Shown piece by piece: positions 15,276 to 23,924 of a stretch of DNA of 53,235 nt (its first letter is position 1; the number at the start of each line of letters is the position of its first letter). The position numbers were made by a program, and so were the translations under genes. The stretch is from the NCBI GenBank assembly GCA_016125255.1, contig WGMD01000032.1, positions 1-53,235 on the forward strand, written 5' to 3'. This stretch comes from Planctomycetota bacterium. Lineage in GTDB: Bacteria > Planctomycetota > Phycisphaerae > Phycisphaerales > Zrk34. The notes under the pieces were generated by a model. The model saw only the letters and a list, made by a program, of their open reading frames with translations. It was not told the DNA's origin and searched no databases.

Positions 15276-15761
15276 ATTCCCGCCGTTGCCCGAGTCGCCG
15301 GGGGCGGTGTATTCGCCGGTCTTTTCGTTGAAGCCGACGGCGGTGAGTTCGCCGGTGGTTTCGTTGTACTCCCAGCCATCGGTGGCGGCGCCGGCGCCGG
15401 GGGCGACGACGGTGCTGCTCTCGGTGAACTGATTGCGCGGGGCGCGTTCGAGGTAAGGCCCGAGCGGGCCGTCGGCGACGACGTTGCCGGCAGCGTCGGT
15501 CTTCTTGGTCATCACGTCCCACATCTGCTCAACCTTCGGGTACGTCTCATTGTGCTGCACGTAATAGACGCCAAGCTGCGTGCGCAGCACGCGCAGATGT
15601 TCGAGCATCGTGCTGGTGCGGGCGGTGTTGGAGGCGTTGGAGAACTGCGGAATGACGATCGCCGCGAGGATGCCGAGGATGACCACGACGATGAGGATTT
15701 CGACGAGCGTGAAACCCGCGCGGCGGTGCGAGGCGGCGTGACGATTCATGGATGCGTGCAT
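15270..15761 (-). CDS. GspG-like type II secretion pseudopilin
   Basis: About 163 residues from the ATG at 15761, with GGTGGAG 8 nt upstream. Leader MHASMNRHAASHRRA, then GFTLVEILIVVVILGILAAI, a textbook prepilin cleavage site (Gly before Phe, Glu at +5) and helix. VIPQFSNASNTARTSTMLEHL continues as in GspG-type major pseudopilins. The C-terminal part (GWEYNETTGELTAVGF, FNEKTGEYT) is short and glycine-rich. Other secretion genes are absent, so it may be one of the scattered pseudopilins common in planctomycetes. Envelope or secretion role is inferred. Confidence 0.85.
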   Translation of the reverse strand: MHASMNRHAASHRRAGFTLVEILIVVVILGILAAIVIPQFSNASNTARTSTMLEHLRVLRTQLGVYYVQHNETYPKVEQMWDVMTKKTDAAGNVVADGPLGPYLERAPRNQFTESSTVVAPGAGAATDGWEYNETTGELTAVGFNEKTGEYTAPGDSGNGGNP

Positions 15762-15920
15762 GTCATTTTCTCCACCGAATGCCCGAATGGGCGCGTTTTT
15801 CTCACACGTGGTGCGGACGCACTTTGTACGAACCCATGCCATTGATCGGCCCGGCTGAATATGAACTTTACCTACAAACCCCGATTCCCCGTCGCTCAGC
15901 CCCCGGCACAATCGGCACAG

Positions 15921-17030
15921 TCATTGCAACCGATACCGCAGACACACATCCTCACCGACGCGGCGGACCTGCCGCAGATGCAGCGGCATCGCCCGGCTCA
16001 TCCATTCGGCCGCCGTGCCAAGCTGCACCGCCGACCGGCGATCGGGATCGCCCAATAACTTGGGCGCGATGAACACGAGCAGCTCGTCGACGAGGTTTTC
16101 ATCCATGATCGACCCGATCGTGAACCCCCCGCCTTCGACCATGATGTTCGTCGCGTCATGCACGTCCGCCATGTGCTTCATGAGCGTGTGCATGTCCAAG
16201 GCGCGCTTGCCGCGCATCGGCAGGGGCACGATCTCGACGCCCGCCTCGGTGAAGCGCTTCACTTTCGCCGCCTCGGCGCGCATCGCCGATTTTGCGACGG
16301 CGATCGACAGCGGAGCTTCCTCGAGCGACTTGAGGAGCTTGCATTGGTCGGGCGTGCGGAGTTTGGGATCGACGACGAGGCGGCGGGCGACGCGGCGGAC
16401 GGGCACATCGCGCGCGGTGAGCATCGGGTCATCGGCGAGGACGGTGCTGATGCCGACCATGACGGCGTCGACGCGGCCGCGCATCTGATGCACGATGCGG
16501 CGGGAGCGCTCGTTGCTGATCCATTTGCTGTCGCCGGTCCGCGTGGCGATGGCGCCGTCGATGGTGGCGGCCCACTTGGCGATGACGAAGGGCAGACCGG
16601 TCAGCACGCGCTTGGTGAAGGGCTCGACGAGCCGGGCGGCATCGGGGTCGACGGCCTGCCGCTCGACTTCGATCCCGGCCTTTTCGAGGAGCGACACGCC
16701 GACGCCGCAGCGCGACGGCGTCGGGTCGAAGAAGCCGATGACGACGCGCTTGACCCCGGCGGCGATGAGGGCGTCCGTACACGGGGGCGTCTTGCCGTGA
16801 TGACAGCAGGGTTCGAGGGTGACGTAGACCGTCGCGCCGCGGGCGGATTTGCCGGCTTCGCGCAGCGCTTCGACTTCGGCATGGGCGCCGCCGAAACGCT
16901 TGTGATATCCCCGGCCGACGACTTTGCCGTTGCGGACGATGACGCAGCCGACCATCGGGTTGGGCTCGACCCGTCCCTGACCGCGCCAGGCCAATCGCAG
17001 CGCCTGCTTCATGTACGATGCGTCGCTCAT
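15921..17030 (-). CDS. ribD: Bifunctional riboflavin biosynthesis deaminase/reductase RibD
   Basis: 369 residues, standard length. The N-terminal cytidine-deaminase-like domain has HAE (50-52) and PCCHHGKTPPC (Cys75 and Cys84), the zinc site that deaminates the pyrimidine. The C-terminal reductase domain (about 145-365) opens with PFVIAKWAATIDGAIATRTG, has SNERSRRIVHQMRGRVDAVM for substrate and NADPH binding and MVEGGGFTIGSIMDENLVDE near the end. It catalyses steps two and three of riboflavin synthesis from GTP. No other rib gene is adjacent. The zinc and reductase motifs are intact. Confidence 0.97.
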   Translation of the reverse strand: MSDASYMKQALRLAWRGQGRVEPNPMVGCVIVRNGKVVGRGYHKRFGGAHAEVEALREAGKSARGATVYVTLEPCCHHGKTPPCTDALIAAGVKRVVIGFFDPTPSRCGVGVSLLEKAGIEVERQAVDPDAARLVEPFTKRVLTGLPFVIAKWAATIDGAIATRTGDSKWISNERSRRIVHQMRGRVDAVMVGISTVLADDPMLTARDVPVRRVARRLVVDPKLRTPDQCKLLKSLEEAPLSIAVAKSAMRAEAAKVKRFTEAGVEIVPLPMRGKRALDMHTLMKHMADVHDATNIMVEGGGFTIGSIMDENLVDELLVFIAPKLLGDPDRRSAVQLGTAAEWMSRAMPLHLRQVRRVGEDVCLRYRLQ

Positions 17031-17149
17031 CGGCCCCTACTTTACCACGAGCGGCAAACAAACATCAGAGCGCGGCGGAAATGGCAAACCATTCGGGCGC
17101 GGCCGTTGCGTCGTGATACACTGGGGCGACAGCGGTCAGGGATCAGCGG

Positions 17150-17192
17150 TCAGGCGTCAGCCAGAGCGGACAAGCTGACGGCTGACGCCTGA
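17150..17192. repeat. 13-bp inverted repeat upstream of lemA
   Basis: TCAGGCGTCAGCC (17150-17162) and GGCTGACGCCTGA (17180-17192) are perfect reverse complements, preceded by two AGCGGTCAG words. It lies in the 191-bp gap between the divergent ribD and lemA genes and could be a dispersed repeat or an operator. Confidence 0.7.
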
Positions 17193-17221
17193 AAGCTCAA
17201 TGCTCTTCTCGGAGGTGCATC

Positions 17222-17773
17222 ATGGTCGGATGGATCGTGCTCGGCGTCATCATTCTTCTGGTCCTCATGTTCGTGGCCATCTACAACGGCCTGATCGCCA
17301 AGCGCGTGCGGGTCGAGACGGCGTGGAGTGGGATCGATGTGCAGCTTAAGCGGCGGCACGACCTGATCCCCAACCTCGTCGAAACGGTCAAGGGTTACGC
17401 CAAGCATGAAAGCGGAACGCTCGAAGCGGTCGTCAATGCGCGGAGCCGGGCGGTGGCTGCCAACGGCGTCGAGGAAACGGCGGCGGCGGAGAGTCTGCTC
17501 ACCGGCGCGCTGGGTAAGCTCTTCGCCTTGTCCGAGGCGTACCCCGACCTGAAGGCCAACACGAACTTCCTCCAGCTTCAGGGCGAACTGGGCACGACGG
17601 AAAACGCCATCAGCTCGGCGCGCCAGTCGTACAACGGATCGGTGCGCGACTACAACACGTCGATCGCGACGATCCCGGCGAACATCGTGGCGGGCATGTT
17701 CGGCTTCACCGCCAAGCCGTTCTTCGAGATCGCCGACGAAGCGGAGCGCGCGGTTCCGAAGGTGAGCTTTTGA
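17222..17773 (+). CDS. lemA: LemA family protein
   Basis: 183 residues. One N-terminal membrane anchor (IVLGVIILLVLMFVAIYNGL) and a long helical domain with the LemA signature WSGIDVQLKRRHDLIPNLVE (about 35-55), YAKHESGTLEAVVNARSRA and SYNGSVRDYNTSIATIPANI. LemA proteins are membrane-anchored with unclear function, often beside a TPM-domain protein or protease; none is here. It is the first of three plus-strand genes followed by pyrH and frr, where rpsB and tsf are usually found. A GGGCCGC / GCGGCCC hairpin at about 17776-17794 separates it from pyrH. Confidence 0.93.
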   Translation: MVGWIVLGVIILLVLMFVAIYNGLIAKRVRVETAWSGIDVQLKRRHDLIPNLVETVKGYAKHESGTLEAVVNARSRAVAANGVEETAAAESLLTGALGKLFALSEAYPDLKANTNFLQLQGELGTTENAISSARQSYNGSVRDYNTSIATIPANIVAGMFGFTAKPFFEIADEAERAVPKVSF

Positions 17774-17824
17774 CCGGGGCCGCGTAGCGGCCCGGCGATG
17801 GTGAAAAACGCGCGTGCGGGGCGC

Positions 17825-17853
17825 TTGACGTTTGAGTGAAAAACCCGTCCAAT
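17825..17853 (+). promoter_or_regulatory. Candidate pyrH promoter
   Basis: TTGACG (17825-17830), 17-nt spacer, TCCAAT (17848-17853). The ATG at 17861 would be 7 nt past the -10 box, giving a very short or absent leader. Confidence 0.4.
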
Positions 17854-17860
17854 CTGCGCC

Positions 17861-18586
17861 ATGACATCTCCGAAGTACAAACGTGTGTTGCTCAAAATCA
17901 GCGGCGAAGGATTCTGCAGCCCCAGCGGCAAGGGGATCGACGGCGAGGAGCTCGAGACGCTGGCGCGGGAGATTCTCGCGGCGTGTCAGCTCGGGACGCA
18001 GATCGCCGTGGTCGTCGGCGGGGGGAACATCATCCGCGGCGCCCGGCTCGCCAAAGAAGGGCGCATTCCGCAGGCGACGGCCGACTACATGGGCATGCTC
18101 GGCACGGTGATCAACGGGCTGGCGCTCAAGGAGATGCTCGACAAGCTGGGGCAGCCGGCGCGGGTGCTGACGGCGATCAATCTGACGGCGGTGGCCGAGC
18201 CGTTCATCCGGGGCCGGGCGATCCGGCATCTGGAGAAAGGCCGGGTGGTGATCTTCGCGGCGGGAACGGGCAATCCGTTTTTCACGACCGACACGGCGGC
18301 GGCGCTGCGGGCGGTGGAGATCGGCGCGGACATTCTGCTCAAGGCGACGAAAGTCGACGGCGTGTACGACAAGGACCCGGTCAAACATCCCGAAGCGGTG
18401 CGCTACGAGAAGCTGACCTACGACGAAGCGATCAACAAGAATCTGAAGATCATGGATCTGTCGGCGTTCGACATGTGCCGGGCGCATCAGATTCCGATCG
18501 CGGTGTTCAACATGAAGCAGCCCGGTCACATCGCCGGGGTCGTGGCGGGCGACCCGCACGGGACGGTGGTTCGGGCGGGGGAGTGA
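17861..18586 (+). CDS. pyrH: Uridylate kinase PyrH
   Basis: 241 residues, full length. It phosphorylates UMP to UDP and is usually feedback-inhibited by UTP and activated by GTP. Amino-acid-kinase motifs are clear: KRVLLKISGEGF at the start, VVVGGGNIIRG (about 50-60), ADYMGMLGTVINGLAL, FAAGTGNPFFTTDTAAALRA (about 127-150), LLKATKVDGVYDKDP (about 160-175) and IPIAVFNMKQPGHI near the C-terminus. It lies 73 nt upstream of frr, the standard partner. Confidence 0.97.
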   Translation: MTSPKYKRVLLKISGEGFCSPSGKGIDGEELETLAREILAACQLGTQIAVVVGGGNIIRGARLAKEGRIPQATADYMGMLGTVINGLALKEMLDKLGQPARVLTAINLTAVAEPFIRGRAIRHLEKGRVVIFAAGTGNPFFTTDTAAALRAVEIGADILLKATKVDGVYDKDPVKHPEAVRYEKLTYDEAINKNLKIMDLSAFDMCRAHQIPIAVFNMKQPGHIAGVVAGDPHGTVVRAGE

Positions 18587-18599
18587 TTGAGCGTGTCGG

Positions 18600-18628
18600 T
18601 TGTCGGCGTCGGGTGTACCGTTTACAAT
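18600..18628 (+). promoter_or_regulatory. Candidate frr promoter
   Basis: TTGTCG (18600-18605), 17-nt spacer, TACAAT (18623-18628). It lies in the pyrH-frr gap, so frr could also be read on its own. Confidence 0.55.
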
Positions 18629-18659
18629 CGCCCGCTTCCCATGCAAGCGGAGAATCGCC

Positions 18660-19226
18660 ATGGACCTCGATGAAGTTTTGCTCGACTGCGAAGACAAGAT
18701 GGAAAAAGCGGTCGATTATCTGGCCGGCGAACTGAAGGGGATTCGCACGGGTCGTGCGTCGCCGGCGCTGGTGGAGTTTGTGAAGGTGGACTATTACGGT
18801 TCGATGACGGACCTGCGTCAGCTCGCGCAGGTGTCGGTGCCTGAGCCGACGCAGTTGCTCATCAAGCCCTACGATGCGGGGGCGATTCAGGAAATCGCCA
18901 AGGCGCTTCAGGCGTCGGGGCTGGGGCTTAATCCCAACGTCGAAGGCAAGCAGATTCGGCTGAACCTGCCGCCGTTGTCGGGCGAGCGGCGGCAGCAGCT
19001 CGTCGGATCGGTCAAGCAGATGGCCGAGCAGGCCAAGATCGCCATCCGCAATGTCCGCCGCGACGCCAACAAGCAGATCGACACGCTCGAGAAGGACAAG
19101 ACGCAGCACATCGCGGAGGACCAGGCCAAGGATGCGAAGGATCAGGTGCAGGAGCTGACCAAGAAGTTCGAGGGCAAGATCGACGAGGCGACGGAGTCGA
19201 AGCGGAAGGAGATTCTGGAAGTCTGA
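18660..19226 (+). CDS. frr: Ribosome recycling factor
   Basis: 188 residues from the ATG at 18660 with GCGGAG upstream; the frame open from 18600 adds residues that do not belong to the family. It splits post-termination ribosomes with EF-G. Family blocks: KMEKAVDYLAGELKGIRTGR, ASPALVEFVKVDYYGSMTDL (with G for the usual N-to-T loop variation), LIKPYDAGAIQEIAKAL, LNPNVEGKQIRLNLPPLSGE, RRQQLV and RNVRRDANKQI, forming the three-helix bundle and hinge. A terminator-like hairpin follows. Confidence 0.97.
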   Translation: MDLDEVLLDCEDKMEKAVDYLAGELKGIRTGRASPALVEFVKVDYYGSMTDLRQLAQVSVPEPTQLLIKPYDAGAIQEIAKALQASGLGLNPNVEGKQIRLNLPPLSGERRQQLVGSVKQMAEQAKIAIRNVRRDANKQIDTLEKDKTQHIAEDQAKDAKDQVQELTKKFEGKIDEATESKRKEILEV

Positions 19227-19256
19227 GTCCCGATTGCGACATTCTACGATCCCCCG

Positions 19257-19297
19257 CCGCCCCCCCGCTGGTCTAAATTCGCGGGGGCGGTTGTTTT
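19257..19297 (+). terminator. Probable terminator after frr
   Basis: CCGCCCCCCCGC pairs, with two unpaired C, to GCGGGGGCGG (19281-19290) over a 12-nt loop, followed by TTGTTTT. It lies 30 nt past the frr stop. Confidence 0.7.
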
Positions 19298-19449
19298 AAG
19301 GGAGGTTGAAGCGACCCATAACTGACCGTATTGACGGATGGTTGGGGGAAGATTTAGAATCGTTGTCGCATCAGCGGGACAGTGACCGATAAATGCCAGG
19401 TCTGAATGTGATTTTCGCCGGGACACCTAATCGACCAGGGAGCTTTACC

Positions 19450-22400
19450 TTGAAGAGCATGATCCAAGTCGCGTTTGCCTTGTTTGTTCTGAGCGTTGCC
19501 GTGCAGTCGTGGGCTGCGGAGTCGCCCGCCGACGCCGCTCCGCCGCCGCAGCAGGCCCCGGCCGAAGGCGACAAGAAGATGGATCAGGTCCTCGCCGGTC
19601 AGGAAGAGGCGATGTGGTCGTACTGGCCCGCGCATTTGTACATCGAAGCCAAGCCCGGCACGGATCGCAACATCGGCACCGGCAACCTCATGATCCCCGT
19701 CGTGCAGAACGAGTCGAGCATGCTCTTCGGCGACTTCCGCGGACGCTTCGATGATCATGACACGCAGGAGTACAACCTGGGCATGGGCTACCGCATGGCG
19801 GTCAATGACTGGCTCATGATCGGCGGCTACGCCTTCTTCGACGTGCTCGAATCCCAGAACGACAACACCTACCTTCAGACCACGCTCGGCGGCGAACTGT
19901 TCATGGAGGACTGGCGCCTGCACGGCAACTACTACCTCCCCGAAGGCGACACCAACGTCATCGCCGGCGGCGGCTCCGGCACCGGCGCCCCCACCGCGCA
20001 GATCGTCGGCGGCAACATCCGCATCGTCGGCGGCGGCACCCAGTTCCTCGAACGCGCCCTGGGCGGGTTCGACGTCGAACTCGGACGCCGATTCGAAGTC
20101 TTCGGCAACAACCTCTGGGTCTACGGCGGATACTTCAACTTCCATGAAGACGGATTCAGCCGCGTCGAAGGCCCCCGCTTCCGCGCTGAATACCTCCTGC
20201 CTCTGGACATGATCGACTTCATGCCCACCGGAACCTACGCCGTGTTCGGCGGGGAATGGCAGCATGACAACGTCCGCGGCTCCGAGGCCTTCGCCACCAT
20301 CGGCATCCGCATTCCCATCGGCTCCAGCGGACGCGGCTCCGCCATCCCGCAGGGCGATTGGAAGAGCTGGGCCATGACCAGCCGCATCGTCCGTGACATC
20401 GACATCGTCTCCGGCGTCGCCAAACGCGGCACCTCCGCCGCCGTCGATGAAGTCGCCGTCAACCCCAACACCAACGCCGCCTACTCGGGCATTCTTTTCG
20501 CCTCCCCGACCGGCGGTCCCGGCGGCGCCGGCTCCAGCGCCGACCCGCAGGACGTCGACACCGCCGCCGGCAACACCGCCGCCAACGGCGTCCTCGTCGT
20601 CACCGGAACAAACAACACCGCCGCCGGCATCCAGCTCGCCAGCGGCGCGACCCTCATCGGCGGCGGACAGACACTCGTCGTCAAGGACTCGATGGGCCGT
20701 AGCTTCAACCTCGTCCTCCCCGGCGCCGCCGGAACAGTCAATGGCACCAACGCCGGCAATGACGTCGTGACCCTCGCCGCCGGCTCCAACCAGCTCCTCA
20801 AGGGCCTGTCCATCACCGGCGGTAATCAGGGCCTCGTCTCCAATGCCAACATGGGCCTCGTCCTCAACAACGTCACCGTCGCCAACACCGCCGGCACCGG
20901 CGTCCACCTGACCAACACCAACGGCCTCACCGCCACGATGCTCACCGTCAACAACGCCGGAGCAGAGGGCGTCCTCGTCGATAACGGCACCAACGCCGAC
21001 ACCCGCACCTTCACCGGCCTGACCATCATGGGCTCCGCCTCCGACGGCCTGGCCTTCGCCAACAACACCGGCGGGTCCACCAATACCATCACCAACGCCT
21101 CCATCACCGACCCCGCCGCCGGCGGCGCCTTCCGTGTCGACGGCGGCAACGACGCCGTCGTCTACAACGGCGCCATCACCGTCACCACCAACGCCGGACT
21201 CGTCCATGTCGAAGGCAATTCCTCCGGCAATATCGACTTCGACAACGGCACGCTGATGGCGACCAACGGCTCGGGTATCAACCTCGACACCACCGACAGC
21301 CAGGTCCGATTCCTCGACACCGTCTCGCTCAACGGCGGCGACGCACACATCGCCGTCATGAACACCACCAACTTCATCGTGTTCATCGATGCGACCGTCA
21401 CCAACCCCTCGACTTCCGCCGGCGTCGATATCAACAACAACACCGGCATGAATTCGCTCGTCCGTTTCGTCGGCCTTGATGTGACCACCAATGGCACGAC
21501 CGGCTTCTCCGCCCAGAACTCCGACGGCATCGAAGTCGCTGACTTCTCCTCCGGCGCGACCGCGACGATCAACACCACCGGCACCACCGGCCTGCTGCTC
21601 AACAACGTCACCGCCGCCTCCAACAATTTCACGCTTAACTCGCTCACTGTCACCAATGCCAACGGCGCCAACGGCGTGACCATCGACACCGCCTCCGGAA
21701 CCTACAATCTCGGCACCACCATGGTCAGCGTCGACGCCGCCGACCTCGGCGACAGCGGCATCAGCATCGTCAACTCCGCCGGCAACGTCACCCTCGCCAA
21801 CACCACCATCACTCACAACGGCACCGGCATCGGCATCGAACTCAACAACAACACCGGCACCACCACCCTCGCCAGTCTGAACGTCACCACCGCCGACGGC
21901 ACCGCCGTCTCCGCGGTCAACGGCGGAACCTTCGACCTCCTCAACCCCACCAGCGTCATCAACGCCACCGGCGGCAACGGCCTGTTCATCCAGAACACCG
22001 CGCTCCAGACCAACGGCGTCTCCGGCTGGACGCTCGCCTCCATCACAACCTCCGGCGCCGGAACCGGCATCGCCCTCGACACCGTCAGCGATCCGATCAC
22101 CGTCACCGGCAACGTGATGATCTCCAACTCCGTCGACTTCGGCATCACCGCCACCGGATTCTCCAGCACCTTCACCGTCCAGGGCGCGACGACCATCAAC
22201 GGCGTCAACGACGGCCTCGGCGGCGGCGTCGGCATCGACCTGGGCAACGGCGGCGGCACATTCGCCTTCGCCGACCTGACCGTCATGAACACCACCGGCG
22301 ACGGCCTGTCCTTCGGCAATGGTTCCAACATCAACCTGACCTCCACCGGAACCACCACCCTCGACACCAATGATCACGGCATCAACATCAACACCTCCGC

Positions 22401-23151
22401 CAGCAACCTGACCTTCAACGACCTGAACATCACCGACTCCAACAACGAGTCCATTCTCAGCACCGCCCACTCCGGCAACTTCACCGTCAACGGCGCCACC
22501 GACATCGAAACCCCCGGCGCCGACGCCGTCTCCCTTACCAACATGTCCGGCGACTTCACCGCCACCGGAATGTTCACCGTCTTCGGCGGAGCCGGGTCCG
22601 GCGTCGTCATCACCGGCAACTCCGGCAACTTCACCGTCAATGACGCCGACGTGAGCTTCATGAACAACGACGGCTTCGTCGTCACCAACAGCTCGATGGG
22701 CACGTTCCAGATCCTCGGCGGAACCATCGGCAACGTCGGCCGCGGCGTCGACCTCACCGACGCGGGCGTCGCCCTCGTCTCCAACACCACCATCAACGGC
22801 GCGACCGGCTTCGCCATCCGCGCCAACTCCACCGGCGCCAATACCTTCGCCTTCTCCGCCGACGGCAACACCACCATCGGCACCGGCGGATTCAGCGCCA
22901 CCAGCGCCGGAACCTCCACCCTCCAGCTCAACCTGACCAACAACGAAGTCGACGCCCCCGGCTTCAACATCAACTCCGGCTCCACCGTCAACATCCAGCT
23001 CGGCGGCGCCCTCGGTCAGGGCATGACCTTCAATAACTCCGACAACGGAAACATCCAGGGCAACGGCAACACCACCGGCGGCCTCGCCCCCACCGTCAAC
23101 GTCACCGGCAACGTCGACATCATCGACGGCGCCACCATCCCGACCCCGTAA
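19450..23151 (+). CDS. Inverse-autotransporter-like outer-membrane protein with beta-helix passenger
   Basis: About 1233 residues from the TTG at 19450, which has AGGGAG 7 nt upstream; ATG at 19459 or 19393 are alternatives. Signal peptide MKSMIQVAFALFVLS, cut near WAAE. Residues about 45-310 look like an inverse-autotransporter beta-barrel: SSMLFGDFRGRFDD, YNLGMGYRMAVNDWLMIGGY, FFDVLESQNDNTYLQTTLGG, WVYGGYFNF, FGGEWQHDNVRGSEAFATIG. The remaining 900 residues are Asn/Thr/Gly-rich repeats (LNNVTVANTAGTG, ITGNSGNFTVNDA and similar) typical of a right-handed beta-helix. Barrel first and passenger last is the intimin/invasin order. Codons end almost always in C, which leaves a spurious antisense frame. 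Likely a surface adhesin; ligand unknown. Confidence 0.83.
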   Translation: MKSMIQVAFALFVLSVAVQSWAAESPADAAPPPQQAPAEGDKKMDQVLAGQEEAMWSYWPAHLYIEAKPGTDRNIGTGNLMIPVVQNESSMLFGDFRGRFDDHDTQEYNLGMGYRMAVNDWLMIGGYAFFDVLESQNDNTYLQTTLGGELFMEDWRLHGNYYLPEGDTNVIAGGGSGTGAPTAQIVGGNIRIVGGGTQFLERALGGFDVELGRRFEVFGNNLWVYGGYFNFHEDGFSRVEGPRFRAEYLLPLDMIDFMPTGTYAVFGGEWQHDNVRGSEAFATIGIRIPIGSSGRGSAIPQGDWKSWAMTSRIVRDIDIVSGVAKRGTSAAVDEVAVNPNTNAAYSGILFASPTGGPGGAGSSADPQDVDTAAGNTAANGVLVVTGTNNTAAGIQLASGATLIGGGQTLVVKDSMGRSFNLVLPGAAGTVNGTNAGNDVVTLAAGSNQLLKGLSITGGNQGLVSNANMGLVLNNVTVANTAGTGVHLTNTNGLTATMLTVNNAGAEGVLVDNGTNADTRTFTGLTIMGSASDGLAFANNTGGSTNTITNASITDPAAGGAFRVDGGNDAVVYNGAITVTTNAGLVHVEGNSSGNIDFDNGTLMATNGSGINLDTTDSQVRFLDTVSLNGGDAHIAVMNTTNFIVFIDATVTNPSTSAGVDINNNTGMNSLVRFVGLDVTTNGTTGFSAQNSDGIEVADFSSGATATINTTGTTGLLLNNVTAASNNFTLNSLTVTNANGANGVTIDTASGTYNLGTTMVSVDAADLGDSGISIVNSAGNVTLANTTITHNGTGIGIELNNNTGTTTLASLNVTTADGTAVSAVNGGTFDLLNPTSVINATGGNGLFIQNTALQTNGVSGWTLASITTSGAGTGIALDTVSDPITVTGNVMISNSVDFGITATGFSSTFTVQGATTINGVNDGLGGGVGIDLGNGGGTFAFADLTVMNTTGDGLSFGNGSNINLTSTGTTTLDTNDHGININTSASNLTFNDLNITDSNNESILSTAHSGNFTVNGATDIETPGADAVSLTNMSGDFTATGMFTVFGGAGSGVVITGNSGNFTVNDADVSFMNNDGFVVTNSSMGTFQILGGTIGNVGRGVDLTDAGVALVSNTTINGATGFAIRANSTGANTFAFSADGNTTIGTGGFSATSAGTSTLQLNLTNNEVDAPGFNINSGSTVNIQLGGALGQGMTFNNSDNGNIQGNGNTTGGLAPTVNVTGNVDIIDGATIPTP

Positions 23152-23179
23152 GTTCGTCGGACTCCTCAAACCCCAACCA

Positions 23180-23210
23180 GCGGGGCGACTTGAGTCGCCC
23201 CGCTTTTTTT
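23180..23210 (+). terminator. Terminator after the autotransporter gene
   Basis: A perfect palindrome with arms GCGGGGCGACTT / GAGTCGCCCCGC (one unpaired pair at the centre) followed by seven T. Same palindrome family as 7747-7772, here used as an intrinsic terminator 28 nt past the stop. Confidence 0.88.
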
Positions 23211-23305
23211 ATGAAGTGGTGAAGCGAATTTTACAAAGCCAAGGGCTGAGCGCCGCAAACCCCGATCCCCAACCCCCGATCCCTGATCCTCCCTTTCCCA
23301 CTTCC

Positions 23306-23758
23306 TCAATGCCCCGTATGTCCGAACCCGCCCGCGCCCCGGTCCGTCGGCGGCAGTTCGTCGACTTCGTCCCACGCCGCGACATACACCGGCTTGATGA
23401 GCATCTGTGCGATGCGCATGTTGCGCGTCACGACGAACGTCGCCGACCCGTGATTGATGAGCGGGACCATGACCTGCCCGCGATAGTCCGCATCGATCGT
23501 TCCGGGGGCGTTGGGCATCGAGATGCCGAACTTTGCGGCCAGTCCCGACCGCGGGCGCACCTGCGCCTCGAACCCGACCGGCACCGCCATGGCGAACCCG
23601 CAGGGCACGAGCACGATCTGACCGGGCGCGATGGGCGTGTCCTTCTCGACCGCCGCATGCAGGTCCATCCCCGCCGCATGCGCCGACTGAACCGCCGGCA
23701 GATCGACGCCCTCGGAGCCGGGCAAACGCTTGATGGGAACGCGAATCGGTGAATTCAT
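23306..23758 (-). CDS. dut: dUTP diphosphatase
   Basis: 150 residues from the ATG at 23758. Trimeric dUTPases hydrolyse dUTP to dUMP and PPi, keeping uracil out of DNA. All five motifs are visible: AGMDL (1), RPRSGLA (2), NAPGTIDADYRG (3, with the catalytic Asp), RIAQML (4) and the C-terminal arm GAGGFGHTG (5), where His replaces the usual Ser of GGFGSTG. The upstream extension to 23776 is not needed. Minus strand, convergent with the autotransporter gene. Confidence 0.96.
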   Translation of the reverse strand: MNSPIRVPIKRLPGSEGVDLPAVQSAHAAGMDLHAAVEKDTPIAPGQIVLVPCGFAMAVPVGFEAQVRPRSGLAAKFGISMPNAPGTIDADYRGQVMVPLINHGSATFVVTRNMRIAQMLIKPVYVAAWDEVDELPPTDRGAGGFGHTGH

Positions 23759-23784
23759 GCGGACATGATAACGCAATTTCCGTT

Positions 23785-23919
23785 CTCACCTCTCCCCCCG
23801 GGAGAGGTCGGCCCGCAGGGCCGGGTGAGGGTGCGCCCAATCACTGACTGCTTTCGACAACCCGCGCGCCATACTACGTGACCACCCTCACCCCAACCCT
23901 CTCCCGGAAGGAGAGGGAG
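23785..23919. repeat. Foldback repeat CTCACCC / CCCTCTCCCGG type
   Basis: CCTCTCCCCCCGGGAGAGG with GGGTGAGGGTG (23823-23833) faces CACCCTCACCC (23883-23893) with CCCTCTCCCGGAAGGAGAGGG, so the whole could fold back. A third copy, CACCCTCACCCC...CTCTCCCGGCGGGAGAGGG, is at about 29400-29432. It fills the gap between dut and the Lon-N-domain gene. Confidence 0.75.
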
Positions 23920-23924
23920 CATCG

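Noticed and set aside
17150-18697. 515-residue minus-strand frame over lemA and pyrH
   Set aside because: Both opposite-strand genes are unmistakable families; the frame is Arg/His-rich shadow sequence.
19354-23169. 1271-residue open frame antisense to the autotransporter gene
   Set aside because: It arises from C-ending codons of the real gene; it is acidic, Gly/Val/Asp-rich low complexity, without signal, motifs or ribosome site.
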